DNA from: Gemmatimonadota bacterium
GTDB lineage: Bacteria; JBHIER01; G020348925
DNA: 49,116 nt
Assembly: GCA_020348925.1 (NCBI GenBank)
Contig: CP070758.1
Coordinates: 1,307,755 to 1,356,870 of the forward strand
Reading direction: 5' to 3'
A program made the translations under genes and the position numbers. The notes below the pieces were generated by a model. It made no database searches. It worked only from the letters and a program-made list of their open reading frames with translations, and was not told where the DNA came from. Shown in pieces: positions 28,023 through 36,531 of the stretch; position 1 is the first letter of the stretch, and every line of letters begins with the position of its first letter.

Positions 28023-30881
28023 ATGAAGAGGCTGAGAATGTTCCGTAAGTTCTTGATTGTTTTGTCTTCTATCTTTATTGCTTCAATCGCGTTCTGCCCG
28101 GTTTCCGGGGGGACGGCCGTATCGATGGAGATCTCCGGCAATCCCTCGATGTCGTCCCCCGATGGCGAGCCGTTTTTTGAGGGTGGGACCTACATGGGGA
28201 CGGTTCCATCGCCCGATGAGTTCCTCGGTTTTCCACTCGGATCAAAACCTGTGGATCACGAGGAGACACTCTCGTACCTGAACCACCTCGCCGAATTGAG
28301 CCCCCGCGTTCAATTTCAACAATACGGAGAATCCCACGAGGGACGAGAGCTGTTTTACGGTGTTATCAGCTCCGAATCGAACATATCTCAAATTGACAAG
28401 ATAAAAGCATCCGTAGGCCGACTGGCAGACCCCCGAAAGCTGTCCGGCGAGAAAGAAGCCGGGTCATTGATAGAAAACACACCTGCCATCTGCTGGTTGG
28501 GCTACAGTATTCACGGCGACGAGCTCTCCAGCACCGATTGTGCCCTTCAGGTTGCATACCAATTGGCGGCTGGTACCGATACCCTCACCGACAAGCTCCT
28601 CCGCGATCTCATCGTCATCATAGACCCTCTCCGAAACCCCGACGGCCGCGATCGTTTTGTAGCGCAGTTGCAACAATTGAGCGGTACAGTTCCCAATCCG
28701 GATCACCAGAGTTTACAGCACCGTGGCTTCTGGCCGTGGGGTCGCGGAAACCACTATCTCTTCGACCTCAATCGCGACTGCTTTGCTTTGGTTCATCCTG
28801 AGTCGCGCGCACGAGTCCGAGCCATTCTCGAGTGGCACCCACAGCTTCAGGTCGATTCTCACGAGATGGGGCCGCTCGACACCTATCTCTTCTCACCGCC
28901 CCGAGAGCCCTTCAACCCGAATATCACTGAAAGACAGAAGAAGTGGTGGGGCATTTTCGCCCGCGACCAGGCCCGGGCTTTTAACACATACGGCTGGAGT
29001 TACTACACACGCGAGTGGTCCGAGGAATGGTATCCCGGTTACGCCAATAGCTGGGCCCTCTATACAGGAGCGATCGGTATCCTCTACGAGCAGGCCGGCG
29101 TGGACGGTTCGCTCGTGAAACAGAGGGACGGATCGATCCTCACCTATCGCGAATCCGTTCATCACCACTTCGTGAGCAGCATGGCAAATCTCACGACCGC
29201 AGCAAATAACCGCAAAGAATTATTGAGTGACTTTTACGAGGAAAAACTTCGCTCCACACACACACTTCCGCCCAATACCCCAGGAGCTTTTCTCTTCGTG
29301 CCGGGCAATAATCCGGAGAGGACTGCAGATTTTGTCGATCGACTTCTCTTGCAGGACATAGAGGTCTATGCAGCGACCGAGGATTTCAAGGTGAAGAAAT
29401 GTCGCAATTATTGGGGCCAATCATTTCCGGAGAAGAGATTTCCTGAGGGCACGTTCATCATCCACCTCAACCAGCCCATGCGACCCCTGATCATGGCCAT
29501 CCTCGAATTCGATCCAAGGATGACCAAGTCTTTTCTCATCAAGGAGAGACGGCGGCTTGAGAAGAAGGGGAAAACCTCCGTTTACGATGCAACGGCCTGG
29601 TCTTTCCCCATCGCTTACGACATCGAGGCCTATTCTACTGAGAACCGGGTAAAAGTGAATGCGGAGCCCGTCATTCGGCCTGAACGATCCCGGGGTGGAA
29701 TCACACAGAAAGATCCTCAGTACGGCTGGCTGATAGACTCAGAGAGGGACGGCTGTGTCAAGGCGCTCATTCGATTGTTCCAGGAGGGCTGCACAGTTCG
29801 GGCGGCTGTGGAGCCTCTCAAGAGCAGTGGAATCCCCTTTGCGACGGGAAGTCTTCTTCTGCGAAGACGCGAGAACTCCGATCTCACATCTGAGACTCTC
29901 GATCGAATAGCCTCGGAGACAGGTGCTGCAGTGCATGGAGTGAATACTGCTCTGAGCGATGAAGGTCCGGATCTGGGAGGTGGTAGGTTTCGGCTTTTGG
30001 AACAACCCCGCATAGGCGTATTCGCTGGATCGCATCTGAGTACAACAAGTTACGGGGCACTGTGGCATCTTCTCGATGGAGAATACGGTTTCCGATTCTC
30101 GTCCCTGGATATTGGATCCCTCAACCGGATGAATTTGGATACCTATAACGTCCTCGTTCTCCCTCATGCATGGGGAGATATTGACGCGTTTCAGGAGGTT
30201 ATGTCCGATCGTGGATTGAGCAAGCTGAAATCATGGATTGAAGCAGGGGGGACACTCATAACCATTGGGTCGGCATCAGCATTCGCCGCCGACACTTCTG
30301 TCGGACTGAGCAAGGTCCGACTGCGACGCCAAATTCTCAATAGAATCGATGACTTTACAGAGGCCGTAGCCCGTGAACGTGAGGCGGAACGAGCGGTGGT
30401 TGACAGCATCGCCTTATGGGAGGGAAAAGAGGAGAAAGAAGAATCTCAAGCCGAGGAGAAGAAATCGAAGAAGAGCGTAAAAAGTGGTGAGGAGGATGAG
30501 TACCAGCGCCGTTTCATGCCCAGAGGATGTATTCTGCGTGCTGACCTTGATGCGGAGCACTGGTTGACCGCTGGAATGAAGGCCAAAGTTCCCGTCTTCC
30601 TCTATACCACTTACGCACTCATGTCGAAAGGACCTGTCGAGACGGCCGCCCGGCTCGCACAACCGGACAGTCTCCGCGTCAGCGGACTGCTCTGGCCCGA
30701 AGCGAGAGACAGATGGGCGTCAACGGCTTATCTTACGAGAGAGAAACTCGGCAAGGGGCAAATCATCCTCTTTGCTGGCTTTCCCGCCTTTCGTGGCTAC
30801 TTTCGGGGCTCCATGAGGCTGTTGATGAACGCTCTTCTTCTCGGCCCCGGTTTCGGCACCTCCCGGCCCATGCCGTGGTGA
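28023..30881 (+). CDS. Large secreted M14-family metallocarboxypeptidase
   Basis: 952 residues. Signal peptide at about 1-30. The catalytic domain (about 75-400) has the zinc ligands His164 and Glu167 (HGDE) and His280 (DSHEMG), plus NPDGRD (205-210), the DLNRD segment (248-252, Arg251 for the substrate carboxylate) and the catalytic Glu356 in ILYEQAG. A beta-rich middle region follows, then a Rossmann-like domain (about 663-757, RIGVFAGSH ... VLVLPHAWGD) similar to class I amidotransferase or ThuA folds, then a Glu/Lys linker (800-828) and a short final domain. It would trim peptides at the C-terminus outside the cytoplasm. This multi-domain length is typical of one subgroup of M14 enzymes found in such phyla. 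Confidence 0.9.
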   Translation: MKRLRMFRKFLIVLSSIFIASIAFCPVSGGTAVSMEISGNPSMSSPDGEPFFEGGTYMGTVPSPDEFLGFPLGSKPVDHEETLSYLNHLAELSPRVQFQQYGESHEGRELFYGVISSESNISQIDKIKASVGRLADPRKLSGEKEAGSLIENTPAICWLGYSIHGDELSSTDCALQVAYQLAAGTDTLTDKLLRDLIVIIDPLRNPDGRDRFVAQLQQLSGTVPNPDHQSLQHRGFWPWGRGNHYLFDLNRDCFALVHPESRARVRAILEWHPQLQVDSHEMGPLDTYLFSPPREPFNPNITERQKKWWGIFARDQARAFNTYGWSYYTREWSEEWYPGYANSWALYTGAIGILYEQAGVDGSLVKQRDGSILTYRESVHHHFVSSMANLTTAANNRKELLSDFYEEKLRSTHTLPPNTPGAFLFVPGNNPERTADFVDRLLLQDIEVYAATEDFKVKKCRNYWGQSFPEKRFPEGTFIIHLNQPMRPLIMAILEFDPRMTKSFLIKERRRLEKKGKTSVYDATAWSFPIAYDIEAYSTENRVKVNAEPVIRPERSRGGITQKDPQYGWLIDSERDGCVKALIRLFQEGCTVRAAVEPLKSSGIPFATGSLLLRRRENSDLTSETLDRIASETGAAVHGVNTALSDEGPDLGGGRFRLLEQPRIGVFAGSHLSTTSYGALWHLLDGEYGFRFSSLDIGSLNRMNLDTYNVLVLPHAWGDIDAFQEVMSDRGLSKLKSWIEAGGTLITIGSASAFAADTSVGLSKVRLRRQILNRIDDFTEAVAREREAERAVVDSIALWEGKEEKEESQAEEKKSKKSVKSGEEDEYQRRFMPRGCILRADLDAEHWLTAGMKAKVPVFLYTTYALMSKGPVETAARLAQPDSLRVSGLLWPEARDRWASTAYLTREKLGKGQIILFAGFPAFRGYFRGSMRLLMNALLLGPGFGTSRPMPW

Positions 30882-31157
30882 GCGAGATGTCTTGCCGCAG
30901 GTTTTTTTCTTTTCTTGCTCGGTGCGGCAAAGCCGCAACCTGTGGTCTCTCATGGTGCGTTTTGATGGCTGGAGTCGTGTGCGGGGTCATGACAAAATAC
31001 TCCACGTCCCCTGCCCAATAAAAGATTTGAGTGGCTGTACCTTTCGTACGAGAAGGGTTTTGGTTGTTTTCGAGTCATTCCTCAATTATATTGACCGCTC
31101 ACTTTCTTTTGCCGTTTCAAGTAAGATTGTCCGCAAACATAATAGGAGGTAGAAGCT

Positions 31158-32420
31158 ATGGCTCTCGAAAATTATGAACATACTGTTCTGGATCGTTTTC
31201 TCAAGTACGTCGGGTACGATACCCAGTCCGCCGAAGATGCCGAGACGTTTCCCAGCACTGAGGAGCAGAAGGTTTTGGCCCAGGTCTTGGTCGAGGATTT
31301 GAAGGCGATCGGGCTGAGCGATGCGAACATGGATGCCCATGGTTACGTCACCGCCACCCTCGAGGCCAATACGGAAAAGAGGATCCCTACTCTCGGTCTC
31401 ATAGCCCATTTGGATACGTCTCCCGACGTTTCCGGAAAAGATGTCAAACCTCACATTCACAAAAATTACCAGGGCGGGGATATCGTTCTGACGGGCGACA
31501 GGAGTCAAGTGATTCAGGAGTCCGAGAATCCCAATTTGAAGGAGCAGATCGGCAACGATGTTATTACATCGGACGGAACGACTCTCCTCGGAGCGGACAA
31601 CAAGGCCGGAATCGCGGAGATTTTCGACGCGCTCCAGTATATTGTTCGGCATCCTGAGATTGAACACGGCCCGATCCGTGTGGCGGTCACCCCCGATGAG
31701 GAGGTCGGCAATGGTACGAAATACTTTGACGTCAAGGCCTTTGCCGCTGACTACGCCTATACCGTTGACGGTGAGACAGCCGGGGAGATTGAGAACGAAA
31801 CCTTCTGCGCCGACTCCGTCACGGTCAAGATCCACGGCCACAACGTCCACCCCGGTTACGCCAAGGACAAGCTTGTCAATTCAATAAAGATCGGTTCGGA
31901 GTTCATTGATCAGTTACCCAAGAAGGGGCTCTCGCCCGAGACGACCGAAAAGCGGGAGGGCTATGTTCATCCGCATCATATCAGCGGCGGCATCGAGACG
32001 ACGACGATTAAATTCCTCATTCGAGATTTCGAGGAGGATGGGCTGAAAGAGAAGGAGACGATGTTGCAGAAGCTCGCTGAGCGTGTCGTCAAGAGGTATC
32101 CCAAGGCGAAGCTCGAGTTTGAGGTCGAAGAATCATACCGAAACATGAGGTTCAAACTGGACGAGGATCCGAAGGTCGTGGAGAATGCCATGGAGGCGGT
32201 GCGGCGGGCGGGGGTGGAGCCCAAGTTGAACCTTATCCGGGGGGGCACGGATGGTGCTCGCCTGTGTTACGAGGGATTGCTCACCCCGAACATCTTCACC
32301 GGCGGTCACAATTTCCACTCGAAGCTGGAATGGATTTCTCTTCAAGATATGCAGAGGGCTGTGGAGGTGATTGTTCATCTGGTTCAGATATGGGCCGAGC
32401 AGGCTGAGGAACGCCGTTAG
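31158..32420 (+). CDS. pepT: Peptidase T, tripeptide aminopeptidase
   Basis: 420 residues, ATG 31158 with TAGGAGGTAGAAGC upstream. Metal ligands follow the M20 pattern: AHLDTSPD (His84, Asp86), GADNKAG (Asp147), PDEEVGNG (Glu181-Glu182), YTVDGETAGEIE and the closing GGHNFHSKLEW. No signal peptide, so it acts in the cytoplasm, cutting the N-terminal residue from tripeptides. It would finish degradation of peptides released by the secreted peptidases encoded on either side. Family length is about 405-410, so this is full length. Confidence 0.95.
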   Translation: MALENYEHTVLDRFLKYVGYDTQSAEDAETFPSTEEQKVLAQVLVEDLKAIGLSDANMDAHGYVTATLEANTEKRIPTLGLIAHLDTSPDVSGKDVKPHIHKNYQGGDIVLTGDRSQVIQESENPNLKEQIGNDVITSDGTTLLGADNKAGIAEIFDALQYIVRHPEIEHGPIRVAVTPDEEVGNGTKYFDVKAFAADYAYTVDGETAGEIENETFCADSVTVKIHGHNVHPGYAKDKLVNSIKIGSEFIDQLPKKGLSPETTEKREGYVHPHHISGGIETTTIKFLIRDFEEDGLKEKETMLQKLAERVVKRYPKAKLEFEVEESYRNMRFKLDEDPKVVENAMEAVRRAGVEPKLNLIRGGTDGARLCYEGLLTPNIFTGGHNFHSKLEWISLQDMQRAVEVIVHLVQIWAEQAEERR

Positions 32421-32595
32421 CAGATCGGGAAAACAAATAATACCTTCAGATGATGAGGGTTACGGGATCGTTATCGTCTAGCGGAAGTGTATTTTGTGTC
32501 ATGTTGGATTTTACTGTATTCGCAGGGACGGGTTTGTAGCTCCTTTACCGCTCTGTGGCCACATGGCCGAAACGACGAAAAAGTTCAATTTTTTA

Positions 32596-32624
32596 TTGAC
32601 AATTGGACCCGAAGGGCTTATATT
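32596..32624 (+). promoter_or_regulatory. Sigma70-like promoter for the MltD-like gene
   Basis: TTGACA (32596-32601) and TATATT (32619-32624) with a 17-base spacer lie 47 bases before the ATG at 32671. The remaining gap after pepT has no other feature. Confidence 0.7.
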
Positions 32625-32670
32625 CGCAAAACTGTCAACCTTTCGCTGAGGGATAGAAAGATTATTTCTT

Positions 32671-34740
32671 ATGCGAAGAGTTTCTATTCTATTTATTATT
32701 ATACTCCTTTTGGGCGGATGTTCGTCCACCCGTCGATTTATTATTCCCTATTCCGAGCCGGCTGGTCCTCCTGTCATCAGCGGGTCAAGTGAAGCTGTCG
32801 CCGTTGATTCTCAAGATGTTCTCCCGAATGATCTTATCCAATTCCAGGCCGATCTCGACCAGGCCGAATTGATCTTGCAGTCGAGCCTCGAGGCCAGGCA
32901 GTCGGGGCTTTACGAGGAAGCCCAGAAATATCTGGATGAGGTTGCCAACCTCCTCGCTCTCAAAGATATAGAGGAGATACCCGACAGTCTGTTGGCCGTG
33001 CGATACGACAGAATCCTCGAATCATTGTCCAGGGAATATTACGTTGTTCTTGCCGAGGTCTCCGAGATCTCCGTGGCGAGCCCTGCCTGGGCCATCCTCA
33101 ACCGAATAGACGAATTTGCAGAGGAGGGCGACGTCCCGGCCTGTGGTCAGTGGGTCTCCACTTTTTCCGAACTGTCCGGCCAGTTCGACATGGAGATCGT
33201 GGTCAATGAGCGGGTGGAGAAGAGTCTCTGCTTCTTCCTCAGCCAAGGTCGCGGCGCCTTCCAGCGCTGGTTGGAGCGCTCCGGGCAGTATCTCGAAATG
33301 CTCCGAGCTGTGCTCAGAGATGAGGGGCTTCCCACCGACCTGGTCTATTTATCGATGATCGAAAGCGGGTTCAATCCCAGAGCATATTCGTACGCCCATG
33401 CCGTGGGTTTGTGGCAATTCATCAGGGGAACCGCCCGGTTGTACGGCTTGAAGGTCGACTGGTGGGTTGATGAGCGTCGTGATCCGGTGAAATCGACCCG
33501 GGCCGCGGCGAAGTATCTGAAGGACCTCCACAGGGATCTGGGAGACTGGAAACTGGCCATTGCCGCTTACAACTGCGGGAAGGGTCGTGTCGATCGGGCC
33601 ATTCGACAAGCAGGCACGAATGATTTCTGGGCGCTTGACCTCCCCAGGCAGACGGAGAACCACGTTCCAATCTTTATGGCCGCGGCTATTATTGCCAAGA
33701 ATCCCGGGGCTTTTGGATTCGAGACGATCGCGTATGAGGAATCCTATACCTACGATGAGGTTGTTCTCGATCATTGCCTCGACCTCAAGGTCGCTGCCAC
33801 ATGCGCCGCCACGACGCAATCCGAGCTGAAAGACCTCAATCCGGAGTTGAGGCGATGGTGTACTCCTGTCCATAAGGGTGGATATCGGCTGAAGATTCCG
33901 CAAGGGACTAAGACACAATTCGAGCAGGCCTACGCCAAAATCCCTGACAGCAAGAAGGTGTCCTGGCACAGGCATAAAATTCGAAGAGGGGAGACGCTCT
34001 CTCAAATTGCACAACACTACGGCATCTCCCAGAGAGCTATCATGGATGCCAACACGATCAGCAACCGCCATCGTATCCACGCCGGCAAATACCTCCTCAT
34101 TCCTACGCCCTATGGATCTTCGCCGGTGGCCGCGAAGAGCTCGACACCTGCGAAATCATCGACAATACCGAGACCCACCGCCGCTGCCCCTAAAGATGGT
34201 GCTGTCCATGTCGTCAGAAGGGGCGATACGTTGTGGGAGATCGCTTCCACGTACGACACATCGATATCAAAAATTAGAAAATGGAATGGATTGAAGAGCA
34301 ACACCATTCGGCCTGGGGACCGGCTCGTCGTGGCCCCCAAAAAGGAGGAACCCCTTCTGGCCAAAGTCCTCCTCCCCACTCCCGCTGAAGCGGATGAAGC
34401 TTCAGGGGAGAAAATCATGTACACGGTCAAAAGAAACGATACGTTGTGGAAGGTCTCGACCAAATATGGCGCTACGATTGATCAACTCCGGACATGGAAC
34501 AGTCTTGATGGGAGCAGTATCATTCATCCTGGCGACCGGCTCGTGGTCGGCTTCCGCTCCAGCGAGGGGTCGGAGGAAACGAACCGGGAGATCGTCTATA
34601 CGGTCAGGAGAGGTGACACCCTGTGGGAAATAGCGAAGGCCCACAAGGTAACGGTCAGCGAGATACGCCGCTGGAATAATTTGCACCGCAATTCAAAGAT
34701 CTACCCCGGCGAAAAGTTCAAAATTTATATCCCATCCTGA
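32671..34740 (+). CDS. MltD-like lytic transglycosylase lipoprotein with four LysM domains
   Basis: 689 residues. The lipobox LLGGC puts the lipid on Cys17. A helical region (about 50-190) precedes the SLT domain with the catalytic Glu231 in SMIESGFNPRAYS, followed by AVGLWQFIRGTARLYGL (244-260) and AIAAYNCGKGRVDRAI. Four LysM repeats follow at about 434-477, 512-555, 582-626 and 641-687, each with RGDTL or a close variant, separated by Ser/Thr/Pro-rich linkers. It would cleave peptidoglycan to 1,6-anhydro products from the inner or outer membrane. E. coli MltD has two LysM repeats, so four is more than usual. Confidence 0.93.
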   Translation: MRRVSILFIIILLLGGCSSTRRFIIPYSEPAGPPVISGSSEAVAVDSQDVLPNDLIQFQADLDQAELILQSSLEARQSGLYEEAQKYLDEVANLLALKDIEEIPDSLLAVRYDRILESLSREYYVVLAEVSEISVASPAWAILNRIDEFAEEGDVPACGQWVSTFSELSGQFDMEIVVNERVEKSLCFFLSQGRGAFQRWLERSGQYLEMLRAVLRDEGLPTDLVYLSMIESGFNPRAYSYAHAVGLWQFIRGTARLYGLKVDWWVDERRDPVKSTRAAAKYLKDLHRDLGDWKLAIAAYNCGKGRVDRAIRQAGTNDFWALDLPRQTENHVPIFMAAAIIAKNPGAFGFETIAYEESYTYDEVVLDHCLDLKVAATCAATTQSELKDLNPELRRWCTPVHKGGYRLKIPQGTKTQFEQAYAKIPDSKKVSWHRHKIRRGETLSQIAQHYGISQRAIMDANTISNRHRIHAGKYLLIPTPYGSSPVAAKSSTPAKSSTIPRPTAAAPKDGAVHVVRRGDTLWEIASTYDTSISKIRKWNGLKSNTIRPGDRLVVAPKKEEPLLAKVLLPTPAEADEASGEKIMYTVKRNDTLWKVSTKYGATIDQLRTWNSLDGSSIIHPGDRLVVGFRSSEGSEETNREIVYTVRRGDTLWEIAKAHKVTVSEIRRWNNLHRNSKIYPGEKFKIYIPS

Positions 34741-35242
34741 CAACGAACCCGCGAACTCCCCCAATCTACCTCAGATTCACAAGACGCGCAGCACCCAAAG
34801 AATTCATTTGTTCTCCGCAAAATTCTCCAAACCTCGAGGAACAGTCAGAAAAGGCTTGACAACCTCTGCGCATAAGGTTATTATTACTTCGTGAAAAAGA
34901 GGTAATCATCTGAGGATATCCACTTAATAATGCGTTGTTCTTTGAATCGCCAATAGCCGTGTGCTGCGTTGATTCAACCGTCTGGCTCTAACAGGTTGTT
35001 TATGAAGAGCTGAGATATGCGTTCACCACCGTCTAATCCTAATATTTTGTCAGATACTAAGGAAAACGCCCTATTCTTTTCCAGTAGAACAGATACGTGG
35101 CCCAGGGGTATTCGTATCTGGGATGGTGTCTGATTCTGTGTTGCCGGGAAAAGGGATCTTCGAACACAGGACCGAGCAAAACGATCGAATAGAACAGGGT
35201 ACGACTCCGGCTTTTCATCCCAAAGAGAAAGGGGGATAAATC
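34741..35242. other. 502-base gap holding a promoter and possible long leader or small RNA
   Basis: A promoter lies at 34856-34884, about 360 bases before the next ATG. The space between has only short frames; one of 38 codons (from ATG 35017, starting MRSPPSNPN) has a weak ribosome site and no recognisable motif. No terminator hairpin was seen. It may be a long 5' leader of the metallophosphoesterase gene or encode a small RNA. Confidence 0.4.
34856..34884 (+). promoter_or_regulatory. Sigma70-like promoter, target uncertain
   Basis: TTGACA (34856-34861) and TATTAT (34879-34884) are separated by 17 bases. The nearest downstream gene begins at 35243. Confidence 0.6.
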
Positions 35243-36490
35243 ATGTTGGTTTTTATGAGCGATATTCATTTGACTGATGGGACATCGGGCAAGACAATAA
35301 AGTCAGGGGCCTTTAAGAAGTTTTCCCTGTTTCTTGAGGATATGATCGGGACAGCGACGGCGAAGGAGCTCGAGATCGTCTTCTTGGGTGATATCTTCGA
35401 TGTCATAAGGTCCGACTATTGGCTCAACTCGAGCATCCGCCCCTGGTCTGGAATCGATGACAAGGACGGTCAGGGAAAAGGGCTCAAGGACTACGCGGGA
35501 GAAATTGTGGGAAGGATCTGTAATAATTCTGAGAACAAGGCATCCGTTGATTACCTTAGGGAACTGCAGGATAAAATGGTGGGAAAGGGGATGCCTCTGA
35601 AGATTACGTATGTCGTCGGAAACCATGATTGGCTGATAAACCGATATCCGGAAACAAGGGTCGCCATTGCGAAATTCTTGGGCATGGACGATCCTGATCG
35701 ATACCAGGAGGCCGCTTTTCCAACGGAGTGGTTCTGGGAAAAGTACAGGGCTTTTGCCCGTCATGGAGACATATACGATCCGTTCAATTTTGATGGGAGG
35801 AGAGATGCATCCTCGTTGGGGGATGCAATAGTGATTGACCTGGTCAACAGATTTCCCAAGGCAGTCGAGGATGCGATCGGTTCTGCAGAGGACCCCGATC
35901 TTATCAGTCAGCTGAGGGAGATTGACAATGTGAGACCTCTTGTTGATATCCCCTCGTGGATTCAGGGAGCATGCCGAGGGGCTCGATCCGTAGAAATCGT
36001 GGAGAAGGTGAAAGAAATCTGGAACGATCTCGTGGATTATTTTCTCAAGATCGAATTTGTGAAGCAGCATGACAGACCCTGGAGGCTTGATGCCGTTGAC
36101 GCATTACAGTGGGGGCTCCGGATCAGTAAGCACCTTCCCCTCAAAGAGATCGCCAACCTCCCTCTCAGGAAATTTCATAGAAGTCGGACCGACTATACGG
36201 AGAGAGCCTACCGTGAAGAGCATGTTCGGAGAAACGAGGCCGAGTTTGTGCTCTACGGTCATACCCATAACTATGAGATCCAACCGCTTGATAATGTCCC
36301 GATGGCGGGGGAATCAAAACGGAAAACCTACTTCAACACTGGTACGTGGCGATTGCTCCACGTGAGGACGGCCTATGACACCGAGAGTCAGGAATTCCAG
36401 AGTTGGAATGTTATGACGTTTATTACCCTCTACCTGAATGGCGAAAGAGAAAATAGAGAATTTGAGGTATGGCATGGCGCTCTGGGATAG
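35243..36490 (+). CDS. Metallophosphoesterase (calcineurin-like)
   Basis: 415 residues, ATG 35243 with AAGGGGG upstream. The five metal motifs are visible: DIH (Asp7, His9), GDIFD (Asp50), GNHD (126-129), a His-containing segment in the middle (ARHGDIYDP) and GHTH near residue 333. A long insert between the second and third motifs and another between 190 and 310 make it larger than a simple UDP-sugar or phosphodiesterase. It is cytoplasmic by sequence. Substrate unknown. The next gene starts 41 bases downstream, so they may share a transcript, but no functional link is evident. Confidence 0.88.
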   Translation: MLVFMSDIHLTDGTSGKTIKSGAFKKFSLFLEDMIGTATAKELEIVFLGDIFDVIRSDYWLNSSIRPWSGIDDKDGQGKGLKDYAGEIVGRICNNSENKASVDYLRELQDKMVGKGMPLKITYVVGNHDWLINRYPETRVAIAKFLGMDDPDRYQEAAFPTEWFWEKYRAFARHGDIYDPFNFDGRRDASSLGDAIVIDLVNRFPKAVEDAIGSAEDPDLISQLREIDNVRPLVDIPSWIQGACRGARSVEIVEKVKEIWNDLVDYFLKIEFVKQHDRPWRLDAVDALQWGLRISKHLPLKEIANLPLRKFHRSRTDYTERAYREEHVRRNEAEFVLYGHTHNYEIQPLDNVPMAGESKRKTYFNTGTWRLLHVRTAYDTESQEFQSWNVMTFITLYLNGERENREFEVWHGALG

Positions 36491-36531
36491 GAGTTGACCG
36501 GAGTGTTGTGATCCGAGAAAGGACGGGAACG

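Noticed and set aside
27758-28141. 127-codon minus-strand frame
   Set aside because: It covers both divergent promoters and the start of the M14 gene, and has no recognisable motif.
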